A DNA stretch of 64,000 nucleotides from the NCBI RefSeq assembly GCF_029227915.1, contig NC_079875.1, forward strand, positions 14,441,001 through 14,505,000. The letters run 5' to 3'. Made by a program: the position numbers and the translations under genes. Positions 36,005 to 48,676 of the stretch are shown piece after piece. The notes below the pieces were generated by a model, which saw only the letters and a list, made by a program, of their open reading frames with translations, did no database searches and was not told the origin of the DNA. Numbering within the stretch: position 1 is the first letter of the stretch; each line of letters opens with the position of its first letter. Origin of the DNA: Hydractinia symbiolongicarpus. Its lineage: Eukaryota; Cnidaria; Hydrozoa; Anthoathecata; Hydractiniidae.

Positions 36005-36955
36005 AACCTTAACACTCTTAAACTTTTTCTTGTTAACATTTGTTTTTTTATGTTAAGACTGAGGTTGCTAATTTTTATTGGAATTCTTTCAATCCTTGAA
36101 CACTCATAGTTATGGAATTCGTTTCCCGGTAGTGTTTTCAAGATGTTTCAAAGGCGTTATTTGGCAAAAATGATGTACTGAGGCATCTTCAAATCGCAAA
36201 ATAAAAACTGAAAATTTCAAGACAGAAGTTCTCAATATAACAAAGTTGTGGAATTAGTGTTAATGGAATTAGTCTTTTCACAGTGCTCCTTACACTGCTT
36301 TAGTTTATTTTGTTCCTATTATAAAGTTTCATAAACATGTTGTATTTAGTTTCAATTAGTTTGTAAAAAGAACTTAGCATGTTACGAAAAATCTGTCTCC
36401 TTTTCTAAACGTAATTTGGACAACCCTGTGCGGATTATCTAATCCGTCCTTGCTCTTTAAATTACATTTCCGGTAATCCATTTCAAATTCGTAATTATTC
36501 TACAACTAATTGCAGTTTCTGTGGGTTATTGCACAGATTAAAGGGTGTCTTCGTAGAGACGTATTTGCTTAAAATAAAACGTCATATTTCAATGGAATAA
36601 TCCGTTAAAAAGTGCTCCTGATGTTTGTTTTTAAAAATTCGGTAATCAGTTGGTAATTTAAGCTAATAAAAAGAGAGAAAACCTTTAATACAAATTTGCA
36701 GTAGATAAAATTGCGATTATCGGGATATTGGAATATTTAATCCCAGAAAGCTCTTGAGAATTACATAATCACAAATCACAAAATCACTTAATACATATTC
36801 CCCATCCTTTTATACATCAAGTGGGAAAATTTCAATTAGAAATTTCAAAAACTGAGCCTGTAACACCAAAAAAACTAATTTTTGGAATTTTCAAATTATC
36901 ATTTTCGCACGATTCAAAATAAACACTGACTAATCCTATACATTTTCTTAATCAG
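36005..36955. other. No recognised feature
   Basis: AT-rich; ends in an acceptor-like tract just before 36,956. Confidence 0.45.
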
Positions 36956-37035
36956 CGTTTTAAGCTCTATGCAATGGAAGTAACTGTAAAACAAATTTCT
37001 AAAGAATATTCACGACTTGTAAAGAAGCTTCAAAG
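36956..37035 (+). CDS. Possible orphan internal exon
   Basis: A branch-point-like CTGACTAAT and a pyrimidine-rich CATTTTCTTAATCAG precede an 80-nt open stretch (RFKLYAMEVTVKQISKEYSR and a few more residues), followed by GTATTG. The acceptor is good and the donor mediocre. Not matched to a family. It may belong with the broken frame at 35,401-36,004 or be fortuitous. Confidence 0.27.
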
Positions 37036-37329
37036 GTATTGGTATGTGCAACATATTTATAAACAGTTGGCAAAAAAATGTTTCATTGCAAATATACTGA
37101 GGAATGACTTTAAGTTAATGTAGGTGTACTTGTTTCAAAATTTTATTTTTAACACAATAGAGTCATATGTAACACATTGTCGCACAGTCTTTTAAATAAA
37201 TCAATTTAAACTTATCTACAGGCAGCAACACCGCTATGTAAAACAAAATGTGTTTTTTCGGTCAAGGGACCGAATTAAACACATTGTTCGACAGTAACGT
37301 CTTCACGACAAGCTGCTCGAAACATTTTG
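37036..37329. other. No recognised feature
   Basis: Flank of the left copy of the segmental duplication. Confidence 0.4.
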
Positions 37330-37473
37330 TTTCAAAAAAAAAAATAATATCGCTTTAATATTTTGTATTTATATAGGTTCATGATCGAAATGTAATAATT
37401 TCACGTTGTTAAAAAGGAAGTTATTATTACACCAGTGTCTTTCACAGTTGTGTCAAAAACCTTATCTAATAAT

Positions 37474-37980
37474 TCAACAGCCTTCCTGTTTTTTCTCGAT
37501 GCTTTTCAAGTAATCGTTTAGTAGCTCCATTACAAGCAACATCACAGGCTGTTTGATTCTTCCAAATATTTCTCTCTCTGTTTTAAAACTCGTTAGAGCG
37601 TTGTTGTATTTTCTTATTAACTCACCCGAAACAACCTTAGTTTTGTCGAATGAGTTGATAAAGGACAGAAACGACTGTTTCGTTTCCAGATCCAAATCAT
37701 GAACCGTTTTTTATCCGGTGATTCTTATGTTACGTGTGTGTGTGCAATACACACATGTTAACAAATTTTCACAGTCAATACAGACATATTTTGCAAACGA
37801 TTCGTGTTGCTTACACAGTGGTTGGAATTCTTGCAATTTTTGATTGAAAAAGACATTCGTAAAAGATTTTTTGGTATAAGAATGTAGGTTTTGACATCCG
37901 TCACAGATCTTTAAACTGCATGTTGTACAGGAGCAGCTAAAAATACGATTGCATACTTACTTTGCTGACACAAGAAAGAC
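37474..37980 (-). pseudogene. Deletion-fused B-box/coiled-coil exon and ankyrin exon end (TRIM-like paralogue)
   Basis: From an acceptor-like AG before 37,980 it aligns to the B-box exon at 42,899-41,980 but with frameshifts. The coiled-coil start (SFINSFDKTK, TSFKTEREIF) jumps at about 37,563 directly into the last part of the ankyrin exon, out of frame. In the intact gene these points are about 2 kb apart (near 42,470 and 40,495). The junction GATTCTTCCAAATATTTC shares CA with both parents, indicating a microhomology deletion. Not functional. Confidence 0.85.
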
Positions 37981-39316
37981 TTTGTTTTACCAATTTGTCT
38001 GAATAAAAATAAAAATATTATCTCTTTTAAATGTTATTTCGGAGAAGGGTTTCGTGATATTTGGATATTATGTTGTGATTGAGGTACTATTAGGAAAAAT
38101 GTGGGGATGGATTTGTTATGATGATTGCCTAAGATTGCATTTTTAGCATGGATCATTTAATTTTTTATTTTCATTTTTGCTTTTAAATTTTCAAAGATTC
38201 TCTAAAAAAGCTTCTTTAAATATCTTTTTTGTGCTTGATCTGTGTGGAATTAAAAATTCCAGAAAAACATGTTGGTGATTGACGAAAAGCATGTGTTTGT
38301 TTTTTAAGTTGATTTGACAAACTTAAGTTGATTTGACAAATGACACCTGCTGATGTTAATAGCATTGATTCAAATTCCTGGCTATTTTTAGGTATGGATA
38401 CAGGTATCTTTCAGTTTAAGCGACCATTCAGGGCATGAGGTAGCTAGCTAACTAAAATAATTAAAATTAATTTTAGTACAGCTAGCTAGTTTTGTCATGT
38501 TTGTCATTCTGTTGTTAATTTTTGAGTCAGTCACTTTAATTATCTTCCAATATTTATATTTGTTTAAATAATGTACCTAAACTAAGCAGGGTAAAAAGCC
38601 CTCTCGACGTCAAGAGGCTCTGAAAGACGCCCAGTATTTTGGCTCTCTCAAAATGTGATTTCTTTTCCAGGGAAAAAGATGAGTGAGTATATGATCACCA
38701 CGCTTTAACACTTAGCCCTTTTTACTTCAAATTTTGTTTAAAAAATCTTGAGCCCAAAAATATCTGCTGTGATTCCAGCTGACTCACTTTGCAGTTCTGA
38801 TAATTTTTAAAAAAGATTCAAAACGGAGTCTTTGTTCATTACTGTATCAGTACACCCTTCTTGCCTCTTCGTAAATTATTAGACATGCAACTTTTTTTTA
38901 TTGCTCTGGATATAATGATCCCGCTATAACATTCTGTGAATTTGAATGCTCAGATTTTTGCTTAATGTTTTATGATGGCATTAAAACCTGAAAAATTGTG
39001 AGATTTATATTTTTATTATTATTTTGACTTTTTATACAGGATATAGCCACTTCAATGTGGGTAACACACTTATACACACATATACATCAGGTATATTTAT
39101 ACACACTTATACATCAGTTAATGACCGACATTGCCTGCCCAATCTGGCTCACCAGGAATGGGTTGACCCGTGACTGTGGCAAAAAAACTTGCTAAATTTG
39201 CCAAACCACGAACATTCTGATTACGCCATGCATATCTTATAATTATGAACCTTATAAACCAAAAAATCTTAAATCTACCAAACGTTTCACACTCTACCAA
39301 GTAAAATAAAGCAAAT

Positions 39317-39569
39317 GCGAACCCTGATATTGAAATAAAGAGTTAAAGACGTAAGCCGCTGTCTCATCTTGATTCAGTTTTGTTTTTCTGCGACATCTTA
39401 ATGGGCAAGACAATTCAGCACTTCCATCTTCTATAAACACTAAAATGCTATTTAGACAATTTTTACAATAAGTATGCCCGCAGTTTAGTTGTTTAGGCTT
39501 GTGGTAGGTGTCTAAGCAAATCTTGCATTTCAGCATGGTAGCCAATTCTATTTCTTCCATTTTTTCCAA
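39317..39569 (-). pseudogene. RING-finger exon of the TRIM-like paralogue
   Basis: Encodes LATMLKCKICLDTYHKPKQL, NCGHTYCKNC and SCPLRCRRKTKL. Compared with the intact exon (44,673-44,417), the last roughly 55 nt including the GTAAGT donor and part of the intron are deleted, so the frame runs into former intron. The RING ligands themselves are kept, so the loss of the donor is the clearer sign of decay. Confidence 0.82.
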
Positions 39570-40399
39570 TTCTGCTAGAAGAAATTTTTTATTTTAGATA
39601 TACTTTAAGAATAAGAACCCTTAAGGCTTACCTCTAGAGTAAAAACAGTTTAGTTTCATATGATAGAGCTTGAAAAGTTGTCTAGAAATTTATAGTTAAA
39701 TGAAAATGTGGATTGATTCTTAAATTGTTGAATTTAAGAGTTCCAATCATTATATGCATGACATCATAAACTAGCTCTGAATTAGGTGTTTCATTTGACA
39801 GTTTTGCCAAAAGTTTCTTAGCAATTTATTTTGGCATTTCGAACATTTTATAAATTTAATATTTACTATAATTATGCTCAAAAACAGCAATTACATGTTT
39901 TACTGCAGTTCATCAACAACAACAACAACAACAAAAACAACTTTGTGTAATTAACAAACGGGGAAACGAGGAACGGGGGCTCTGTTTACATATATTTACA
40001 ATGTCTTTTCCTTTTGTCGCAAATATAAAGTTATATTTGTAACTGTCCTCAGTGAGGACATACCACAAAAACCGATACTAGCATTAAGTGGCACTTTCAA
40101 AAAATTTATCGCCATAGTATTTTATATTTATAAGTTCATGATTAAATGTGTTGATTTCATGTGGTGTGGTTAAAAAGCTATACAAAACTTTGCGAAAAAT
40201 CTTTGCGATAGGTATTGTCATGCAATCAATTTCTTAGCTGTTAGTCTAATAAATTCACAAACTACAAACTCATTCGCAATAGAACTTCTTACATACTTTT
40301 TTACTTCTAAAGTGTCATAAAAGTAATACCAGTTGCAATAAGTCGCATGAAGTTTTTTACAACGGTACTGTCTTTCACTGTTGTGTCAAAAAGCAAAAT

Positions 40400-43300
40400 C
40401 TAATAATCCAACAGCTTTGCTGCTTCTCCCCGATGCTTCTCAAGTAATCGTCTGGTAGCGCTATTACAAGCAACATCATAGGCTGTTTGATTCTTCCAGT
40501 TTTGTATATTAACATTAATATGTGGTATTGACAACAACAACTTAACACATTCAACATGATCACGAGCAGACGCAAGATGTAATGGTGTGTTATTGTCATT
40601 GTCTACATTGTTAATGTGTGTGACATCACAATTAATCAAAATTTTTAGAACATCTTGGTGATCAAACTTTGCACTAAAGTGATATGCATTCCATTTGCGT
40701 TTGTTTACAGCGTACACCTCACTACCAGCATCGATTAAAGCTTGTACTATCGATGGTTTATTTCTCCGTGCAGCTTCTATCAACAGTGTGTGTCCATAAT
40801 CATCCCTCATTTTAACGATATTTGGACTATTAATAAGGACGAACTGCAGTTTCTTGTCATCACCATTTTGTATTATTTCCCGAAGGTCTAAAGATGAAGA
40901 TGTTAAATCTAGATTAACCTAAAATAACTTTATGCCAAAACACCATTTTATCTGAAGAAAAAGAGAAATAAATAATTAGTATTGAAATGTCTATCAATTC
41001 TTCTTCAGAGGTTATGTCAAAGTAAGCAAAGGATTAAGGTCATCTCTTACGTTGCTGCGTACATAAACCAACATGTTTCATGTTTGGCGTTTTTAGAGGT
41101 AACTAAAGATTCTCTCGGCTAAATGTTTTTCCCTACAAACTTAATCCCCAACAATAAATTTTTCCGACTAACCTAACTAGCCTGACTAGCCTTTTTCATC
41201 TCTTACATATTAAAAAAAGCATGTTAGAATACCACGACACAAACCTCCTGAGGCTAGCTGTTAATAAGTCCAACTGCAAAACGACAGTTAGTCTACATTT
41301 TGGCTACCATGTATAGCAAAAATGAATTGCGCTGCAAAATGGTATTCTCAGTGTGAGATGTACATGTTTATGTATACTTAAAAATGATGCAGCAGTAAAT
41401 ATAACTTAATTAGGTAAATAATTTAAAATATATTAAAGAAGAGGTAAAATAAATATAATAAATAATAAAGTAAATATAATAACTTTAACTGACCGGGCAA
41501 AGTATACTACAAACCTTCAAAGGAGTACAACTTTGAAAGCCCCGTTGCATCTTTTTGCTTCACAGCGCTAAAAAGAAATCATTATCCATACATTCCGACT
41601 ATTGCAGTGGCAAATGCATATTTTTTTAACAGTACAGCAGGATAGATAGTTATATGCTGTTGATTTTAACTTTTGTTAAGCTGAATGTTTATACTCAGAT
41701 TAGGCACGGACAACTTTTCTGTCCGTGAGACAAATAGATACGACTAGCGATGGGCTAATTCCTCGAGATTTTACTACGGGCTTATGCTTTTTGTAAGAAT
41801 ATATTATCATTTTCATGAAAAACAATATTGCTGAACATACCTGCTTCTTTGCTTCTCACCATCAAGATTTACATTTGCACGAGATCTTTCGTATTCTATA
41901 AAAACATGCATATAGCATTTACAACAATAGACCAACTTTCAATGACCAGTAATAAGATTAAAAGCAGTATCAAAAGTACCTTCTAAACTTTTAAGTAATG
42001 TCTTTAAATTAATTGCTAATTCCGAAAAGTTGGGTTGTGGCTCACATTCATCAATCAAGTTTTTATAAACAGAACATTTACTAGGATCTATACCAATAGT
42101 GGACATATCATCGACGGAAACTTGCACTCGACCCAATGGACTGGTAAAATAATCTTCTTTTTTCAACTGATAAAGATGTGAATTAAAAGTTAGGATAGTT
42201 TTTGGAAAAGAAGTTAGACTACGAAGCTGTCGTTCAATTTCTAACTTCTCAGCAACCAATTCAAAGTGAGATTTTGAATTAAAAACATATATGTAATCTG
42301 AGAATCGTTTTATCCAAGTGTTGTCTAAGAGACCAACAAGGATTACTTGTGCTTTAAATTCTTCTACTTTTTCATCAAACTCTTTTAAATGGTTTTCTTC
42401 TTCTGCGTTTAACATTTTCACATACTCTGTCATTCGTTTCAACTTTCTCACTTTTAATTCACGAGCAAATATTTCTCTCTCTGTTTTAAAACTCGTCAAG
42501 GCTTCGTTGTATTTTCTTGTTAACTCTTCAAAGACAACCTTAGTTTCGTCGAATGAGTTGATAAACGACTGAAACCATTGTTTCGCTTCCAGACCAAAAT
42601 CATCAACCGTTTTTATTCGGTGATTCTTATGTTGCCTGTGTGTGCAATACACACAGGTAAACAAATTTTCACAGTCAATACAAACATATTTTGCAAGCGA
42701 GTCGTGTTGCTTGCACAGTGGTTGGAGCTCTTGCAATTTTTCGTTAAAAATGACACTGATAAATGATTTATTTGAACAAGAATGCAGATTTTGACATCTA
42801 TCACAGATCTTTGAACTGCATCTTGCACAGGAACAGCTGACAATCCGATTGCATTCTTTACTTTGCTGACACAAAAAAGTCTTTGTTTTACTAACTTGCC
42901 TAAAATAAAAACAAAACATTATCTCATTTAAATGTTATTCCGAAGAAGGGTTTTGTGATATTTGGATATTATCTTGTGATGTGTGTACCCTTAGAAAAAA
43001 TTTAGGCATGGATTTGCTATGAGGATTGCCTAAGTTTGCATTTTTAGCATGGATCATTTGAAGTTTGCTCCAAAGGTTTAAGTTTAATGTGAACTTAGTT
43101 TATCGTTTATTATCGTGTTTTTTTCAAAATGTGAAAGATACGAAATTTCCATACAAGAAAAGATGTAGCGAGTTTAACGATGAGGCCAGCTAATCCACAT
43201 CGAGAACAATAAAGTTCTGCTTCATTTTTTCATTTTTATTTTTGCTTTTAAGTTTTTAAACTTTCTCTAAAACAGCTTCAAATGTTTTTTCTTTGTGATC

Positions 43301-44673
43301 GATCTGTATGGAATCAAAAATTCAAAAAAAAACAAAAAACAAATTGGAGATTAACGAAAAGTATGTGTCTGTTTTTCTTTGAAACTTATGTTGATTTGAC
43401 AGATGATCCATGTTGATGTTAATAGCATTGTTTTCAAATTTCTGGCTATTTTTAGGTATGGATACAGGTATCTTTCAGTTTAAGCGATCATTCAGGGCAT
43501 GAGGTAGCTAGCTAGCTTAAATAATTAAAATAAATTTTAGTACAGCTAGCTAGTTTTATCATGTTTGTCATTCTGTTGTTAATTTTTGAGTCAGTCATTT
43601 TAGTTATCTCCCAATATTTATATTTCTTTAAATAATGTACCTAAACTAAGCAGGGTAAAAAGTCCTCTCGACGTCAAGAGGCTCTGAAAGATGCCCAATA
43701 TTTTTTCTCAAAGGAACAAAGATGAGTATATGATCACCACGTTTTAACACTTAAAATTCAGTGTTTTAAATTTGCATACGTTTGCTTTTTTTGATGGCAA
43801 ATAAACACGCATAATGGCTTAAAAAGAGTAGCTGTATCTTGAGTTCAAATTGTGAAAGGAAAATTTATATTATTATTTTTATTGTTATTTCGACTATTTG
43901 TACAGGATATAGCCAATTCAGTGTAGGTAACACTTATACATCATATAGATCGGCATTGCCTACCCAATTTCCCCTTACCTGAAATGGGTTGACCCGTAGC
44001 TGTGGTAAAGCCAACGAATGTGGACCAAACCACGGACATTCTAATTACGAAACCACGTGGGCACACTCCTTGCATATCTTATAAATTATGAACCTTATAA
44101 ATCAAAAATCTCAAATATCCTAAAAGTCTCACATTTGTAATCTATCAAGTAGAATAAAACAAATGTGAACCCTGATTGAAATAAAGAGTTTAAAAATTTA
44201 ACTATAGGAAGTGCACTTTTTACAATTATAAATAGCAATAAAATGTTATTTATGAACAAGGTACCATGTCTATACCTGCATGGTCTATTGAATTTGGAAT
44301 TGTTACATTGCATTTGAGAAAATTACTAGAAGTTGTTATTTTCAACACAGATGGTGTCATATGTAACACATTGTTATACATTCTTATCAAAATGATGTGA
44401 AAAAAACTGGACTTACATCTTATCCAAAAGATCAGTTACAATAAATGTAGTCATTAGCAATGATGTTGTCTCATCTTGATCCAGTTTTGTTTTTCTGCGA
44501 CATCTTAATGGGCAAGGCAATTCAGCCCTCCCATCTTCCATGAACACTAAAATGCCATTTAGACAATCTTCACAATAGGTATGCCCGCAGTTTAATTGTT
44601 TAGGCTTATGGTAGGTGTCTAAGCAAATCTTGCATTCCAGCATCGTTGCCAATTCGACTTTTGATAAGGCCAT
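40400..44673 (-). CDS. TRIM-like protein: RING, B-boxes, coiled coil, C-terminal ankyrin repeats (five exons)
   Basis: Minus-strand exons 44,673-44,417, 42,899-41,980, 41,895-41,841, 41,567-41,515 and 40,908-40,400 have GT/AG borders (donors GTAAGT, GTACTT, GTATGT, GTTTGT) and matching phases. They sum to 1,794 nt, giving 597 residues. ATG 44,673 starts MALSKVELATMLECKICLD. The RING (about residues 10-60) has CKIC...CGHTYCEDC...CPLRC; the last pair is spaced CxxxC rather than the usual CxxC. Exon 2 gives a first Cys-rich B-box-like segment (SCSCARCSSKICDRC), then a typical B-box2 (CKQH...CIDC...CVYC...HKNH), then a coiled coil. The last exon gives about four ankyrin repeats (NTPLHLASARDHVECVKLLL). 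Likely a cytosolic RING E3 ubiquitin ligase with ankyrin-mediated substrate binding; innate sensing would be speculation. Exons 3 and 4 are inferred from splice signals and phase only. Confidence 0.85.
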
Positions 44674-44825
44674 TGTATTATAGACTTTTTTTACAGTTCT
44701 CCTAGAAGAAACTTTTTATTTTAGATATACTTTAAGCTTAAAGACCCTTAAAGCTTACCTTCAACGTAAAAACAGTTTAATTTCATATAAAAGAAAAGCT
44801 TAAAAGTTGTTTAAAAATTTGTATA

Positions 44826-45001
44826 TCTCTTTAGTAATAGCCGTCGTCTGTGTCCGCAAAAGCTGTGTCCCGTAACGGAAACACGAAATTTTTAAACTGC
44901 GCATCAATACCAAATGCGATATACTTCTGTCTACTTTGTTGCAAATGCGATATATAAAGGACGGGCGACCCCCGTGGATTTTTCCACGGGCTAACAACTA
45001 G
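44826..45001 (+). mobile_element. Helitron-like element, type A
   Basis: Begins TCTCTTTAGTAATAGCCGTC after GTATA. Contains TGTCCCGTAACGGAAACACG and TATATAAAGGACGGGCGAC. Ends with the perfect hairpin CCCGTGGATTTTTCCACGGG, CTAACAA and CTAG. The start and hairpin-CTAG end follow Helitron rules. The paralogous site at about 39,695 lacks it, so it arrived after the duplication or was lost there. Confidence 0.72.
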
Positions 45002-45764
<763 letters not shown>

Positions 45765-45847
45765 TTTAAATAGAAATCTGAAAATCATTATATGCATGAC
45801 ATCATGAACTAGCTCTGAGTTAGGCGTTGCATTTGACAGTTGTGCCC

Positions 45848-46790
45848 AGGCATATATAGAGAGTTAAAAAATGTTTTTGAATTTCCGCGCCCGAAGGCGT
45901 AGGAAATTCTTTAAAACCGTCGTTTTTTTCTTTTGGAGCATTTTTTGAGAAAAAATAGACCCTGGGATTACACGTTCCTCCGTCACAGATGTAAACTTCG
46001 CACCCAAGCTCCCCAACTACTGGGAACTCATCTAAATGATGTTTCAGGACAAAATTAGTATTTGTTTTCAACAAAATTTGGCACAGTTAACAAAAAAAGT
46101 ATGCTGAACATAATGGTGATATAATAATTTTGATTTTTTGCCACCTTAAATGTCATTTTAGGACAAAATTGGTCCAAAAATTAAAACTACTTCATTTTCC
46201 ACAAAAATTGGCAAAGTTAACAAAAAAAGTATGGTGAACATAATGGTGACATCGAAATTTAAATGCCATTTTAGGCCAAAATTGATCCAAAAATTAAAAC
46301 CATTTTATTTTCGGCTAAATCTGGCACAGTTAACAAATAAAGTATGCTGAAAATGATGATGGTACAAAAGTTTGATTTTTGTCACCTAAATGTCATTTTA
46401 GGCCAAAATTTAACCAAAAATTAAAACTGCTTTATTTTCGACAAAAATTGGCACAGTTAATAAAAAAAGTATGCTGAAAATGATGGTCACAGCAAAATTT
46501 TGATTTTTTGTCAACTAAATTCCGTTTAAGACCATAAACGTTTCAATCGCAAGACTTACCTAAAATGTTAGGCTGTATTTTTTGTTAGCAATTTATTTTA
46601 AAATGTGAGTTTATTATGACACGTTTCGTTTTGTTTGCGTTTGTTGTAAGATATAATGTCACTTGTGTGCTTTATCTTCAGAGGTTCATGCACCAAACCT
46701 CCTCAAATGTTTAGCACAATAACACAACAAATTAGCAGGTTTTCATCAAATATTTTGGTAGCGAGCGGAAATTCTTAGAGCCCCCAGGGC
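45848..46790. mobile_element. Unclassified insertion defined by paralogue comparison
   Basis: The left copy of the duplication reads from GACAGTTTTGCC (about 39,800) directly to TTTATTTTGGCATTTC. In the right copy about 940 bp intervene. GAATTTCCGC near the left side and GCGGAAATTC near the right side are inverted. The minus strand holds an 84-codon unassigned frame (46,074-45,820), and the centre is a four-copy tandem repeat. No transposase recognised. Confidence 0.55.
46078..46530. repeat. Four imperfect tandem copies of about 113-130 bp
   Basis: Copies start at 46,078, 46,208, 46,321 and 46,448, each with TTGGCACAGTTAACAAAAAA, AAGTATGCTGAA and later CATTTTAGGCCAAAATT. They lie inside the 45,848-46,790 insertion. 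Confidence 0.85.
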
Positions 46791-46905
46791 TGTTACTAAT
46801 TCATTTTGGCATTTCTTACATTTTACATAAAATTTAATATTTACTATAATCATGCTCCAAAACAGCAATAACATGTTTTATAACTTCGCGTAATTAGCAC
46901 AACTC

Positions 46906-47471
46906 TTAAGATGTATACTTAAGAACAAAGATTTCTCCGAAAACAAAAAGATTCCTAGATAACTGTTAACTTGTCTACATGACCTCAATTAGTTTTTTTC
47001 ACGGGATGTATCTATTCCCAAGAGAAATTAGGTGTTGTACTGAATTATTAAAAGCGTCACATTATTCCTTACAAAATAACCAGCTAACGTGTTTACAAGT
47101 TAAATGACAATCACCTTATGTTTAAAATATGATGATACCAAAATCAGGTTTACTACGTTCGTGCAGGTGTTAAAACTAAATAGTACACGTTTCATTAAAT
47201 GGTGTTTTGTATCGGTAGGATGGGATTGTGGACGAGGGACAAGAAAGGGGGGCCATGGGTCGGCATGGCTTTTTTTTAGTTAATTTAAAGATCACCACCT
47301 GAAATAAGATATTTTGTTCTTAAACCTAATTGCGTATTCTCAACCTTAATTGATTTACAACATTTGTTTTTAGGTCAGATTGTGTTTAATGTGCTTACTG
47401 CATGAAACGTGACCAAAATCAGAGCTTGCTGAGTGAAAGAAACAAGGAACAAGTCTTGGTTTTAGTTCATT
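46906..47471. other. No recognised gene
   Basis: AT-rich flank of the duplicated block. Confidence 0.4.
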
Positions 47472-47559
47472 GAAAAAAGCACCTACTGTAAAGAAAAAGC
47501 TACAAAACTTGTTGTTGAAGAACCAGAGTTACCAAGAAAGCGTCGCAGACCAAAATATA
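47472..47559 (+). pseudogene. Short hAT-type transposase-like fragment
   Basis: One frame gives ATKLVVEEPELPRKRRRPKY. A PxLPRKRxxPxRY stretch is familiar to me from the linker of animal hAT-type transposase-derived proteins. Only about 30 codons remain. Confidence 0.3.
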
Positions 47560-48394
47560 TTATAATAGTTATCTTGTTAGATTTTACGATTTAAAAATCT
47601 ATAAATTTTTTTCTCTGGTTTAAAATATATTTTGTGGCCGCCACAAAATATATATATATATATATATATATTTCTTTTTTGCCTCTTCTTTATGTAACAT
47701 GTAGACCAAATATGTTTGCAAAATATGTGAATAAAAATTGCAGCTGTGAAATTTTGTGAAATATAGTTATTCTTAATAAACAACTAATTTCACTATGAAT
47801 AACTTCAAGTATTTTTTTACGTAAGGTTGTGCGTACAATTTTATCTTACGTACAGTTTTGTTTAAACACACGTCAACTTTTGACTGCAACACTAATTAGC
47901 TCCCCGGTCATAATATGTTCGAAAAAACGCGGGCTGAGGGTTAAGAAGACGTCGTCGCCGTCGTAAAGATGCTGGAGCGATGTTTTTGAATAAGAATAAG
48001 GGGGCCTAAATCAAAACTTTGGTGCATTTGTTTAACCTTTCTCAAATTCGAATCCTTAATTAAACGTTTTTTACTTTCGTCGGCTTGATTGCACCAACAT
48101 CGTGTTTGTTACAAGCAAGAAGTTTTGAAAATGTGACGTAAGTTACGTAAATGGTGTCACATGTTACGTTAAAGTCCGTTTCACATTACAGCAAAATATT
48201 GCCAGAATATATTACCAGCAAAATATTGCTTTGTATATATATTTCTGTTTGTATATATATTTCTATTTTTTCAATATATTACTGTAATGTAAAACGGCCC
48301 TAAAAGAATGAATAAACACTCCTCCTCGCGTACACTCTTACGCACATGACACTTTAGTTTTTAACCCATTTATACTTTTAATAACAGATGTCTA
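47560..48394. other. No gene; (TA)n tract
   Basis: Contains an alternating TA tract at about 47,650-47,671 and a small GTCGTCGCCGTCGT patch near 47,952. No coding region recognised. Confidence 0.5.
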
Positions 48395-48676
48395 GCCGTA
48401 AATTCCCCTTGGCAGCGATTTAATATGGGCGAGTGAATGTTATCATAGCCGTCGGTTAACCCAATGTGAGGGTAAATAGGGCGATGGCTCTCTGTGTGGG
48501 CCGTTGGAGTTGTCTGGTAGGCCGCAGAACCTGATTTCGTCTGCGTACCTCGAAATGAGCATTAAATACTTTAGGACTCCCCATCGAAGTCATGACCTCT
48601 CCTGGAAATAATAGACAGGGTATATCCCTTGATATTTGTGAGGCTAGCCATGTAAAATATGCACATCTATCTATCT
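48395..48676 (+). mobile_element. SINE-like or LINE 3'-end repeat with ATCT tail
   Basis: A locally GC-richer block (GCCGTCGGTTAACCCAATG; GGCTCTCTGTGTGGGCCGTT; GGTAGGCCGCAGAACCTG; AATAATAGACAGGGTATATC) ending GGCTAGCCATGTAAAATATG and ATCTATCTATCT. The short tandem tail and compositional contrast are typical of non-LTR 3' ends. No clear tRNA-derived A/B boxes were found. Confidence 0.4.

Larger units (their letters stand above)
37330..39960. repeat. Left copy of a tandem segmental duplication (TRIM-like pseudogene block)
   Basis: Follows 40,100-46,905 in the same orientation through exons and introns: shared intronic blocks such as TTTAGGTATGGATACAGGTA and CTCTCGACGTCAAGAGGCTC (38,390-38,640 versus 43,450-43,690), and a shared end near AATTTAATATTTACTATAAT. 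It is 2.6 kb against 6.8 kb because of internal deletions here and insertions in the right copy. Confidence 0.9.

Noticed and set aside
39118-39300. 60-codon minus-strand frame as an extra exon of the TRIM paralogue
   Set aside because: Aligns to intron sequence of the intact copy (around 43,960-44,150).
42318-42766. Plus-strand frames opposite the TRIM-like exon
   Set aside because: Shadows of the minus-strand B-box/coiled-coil exon.
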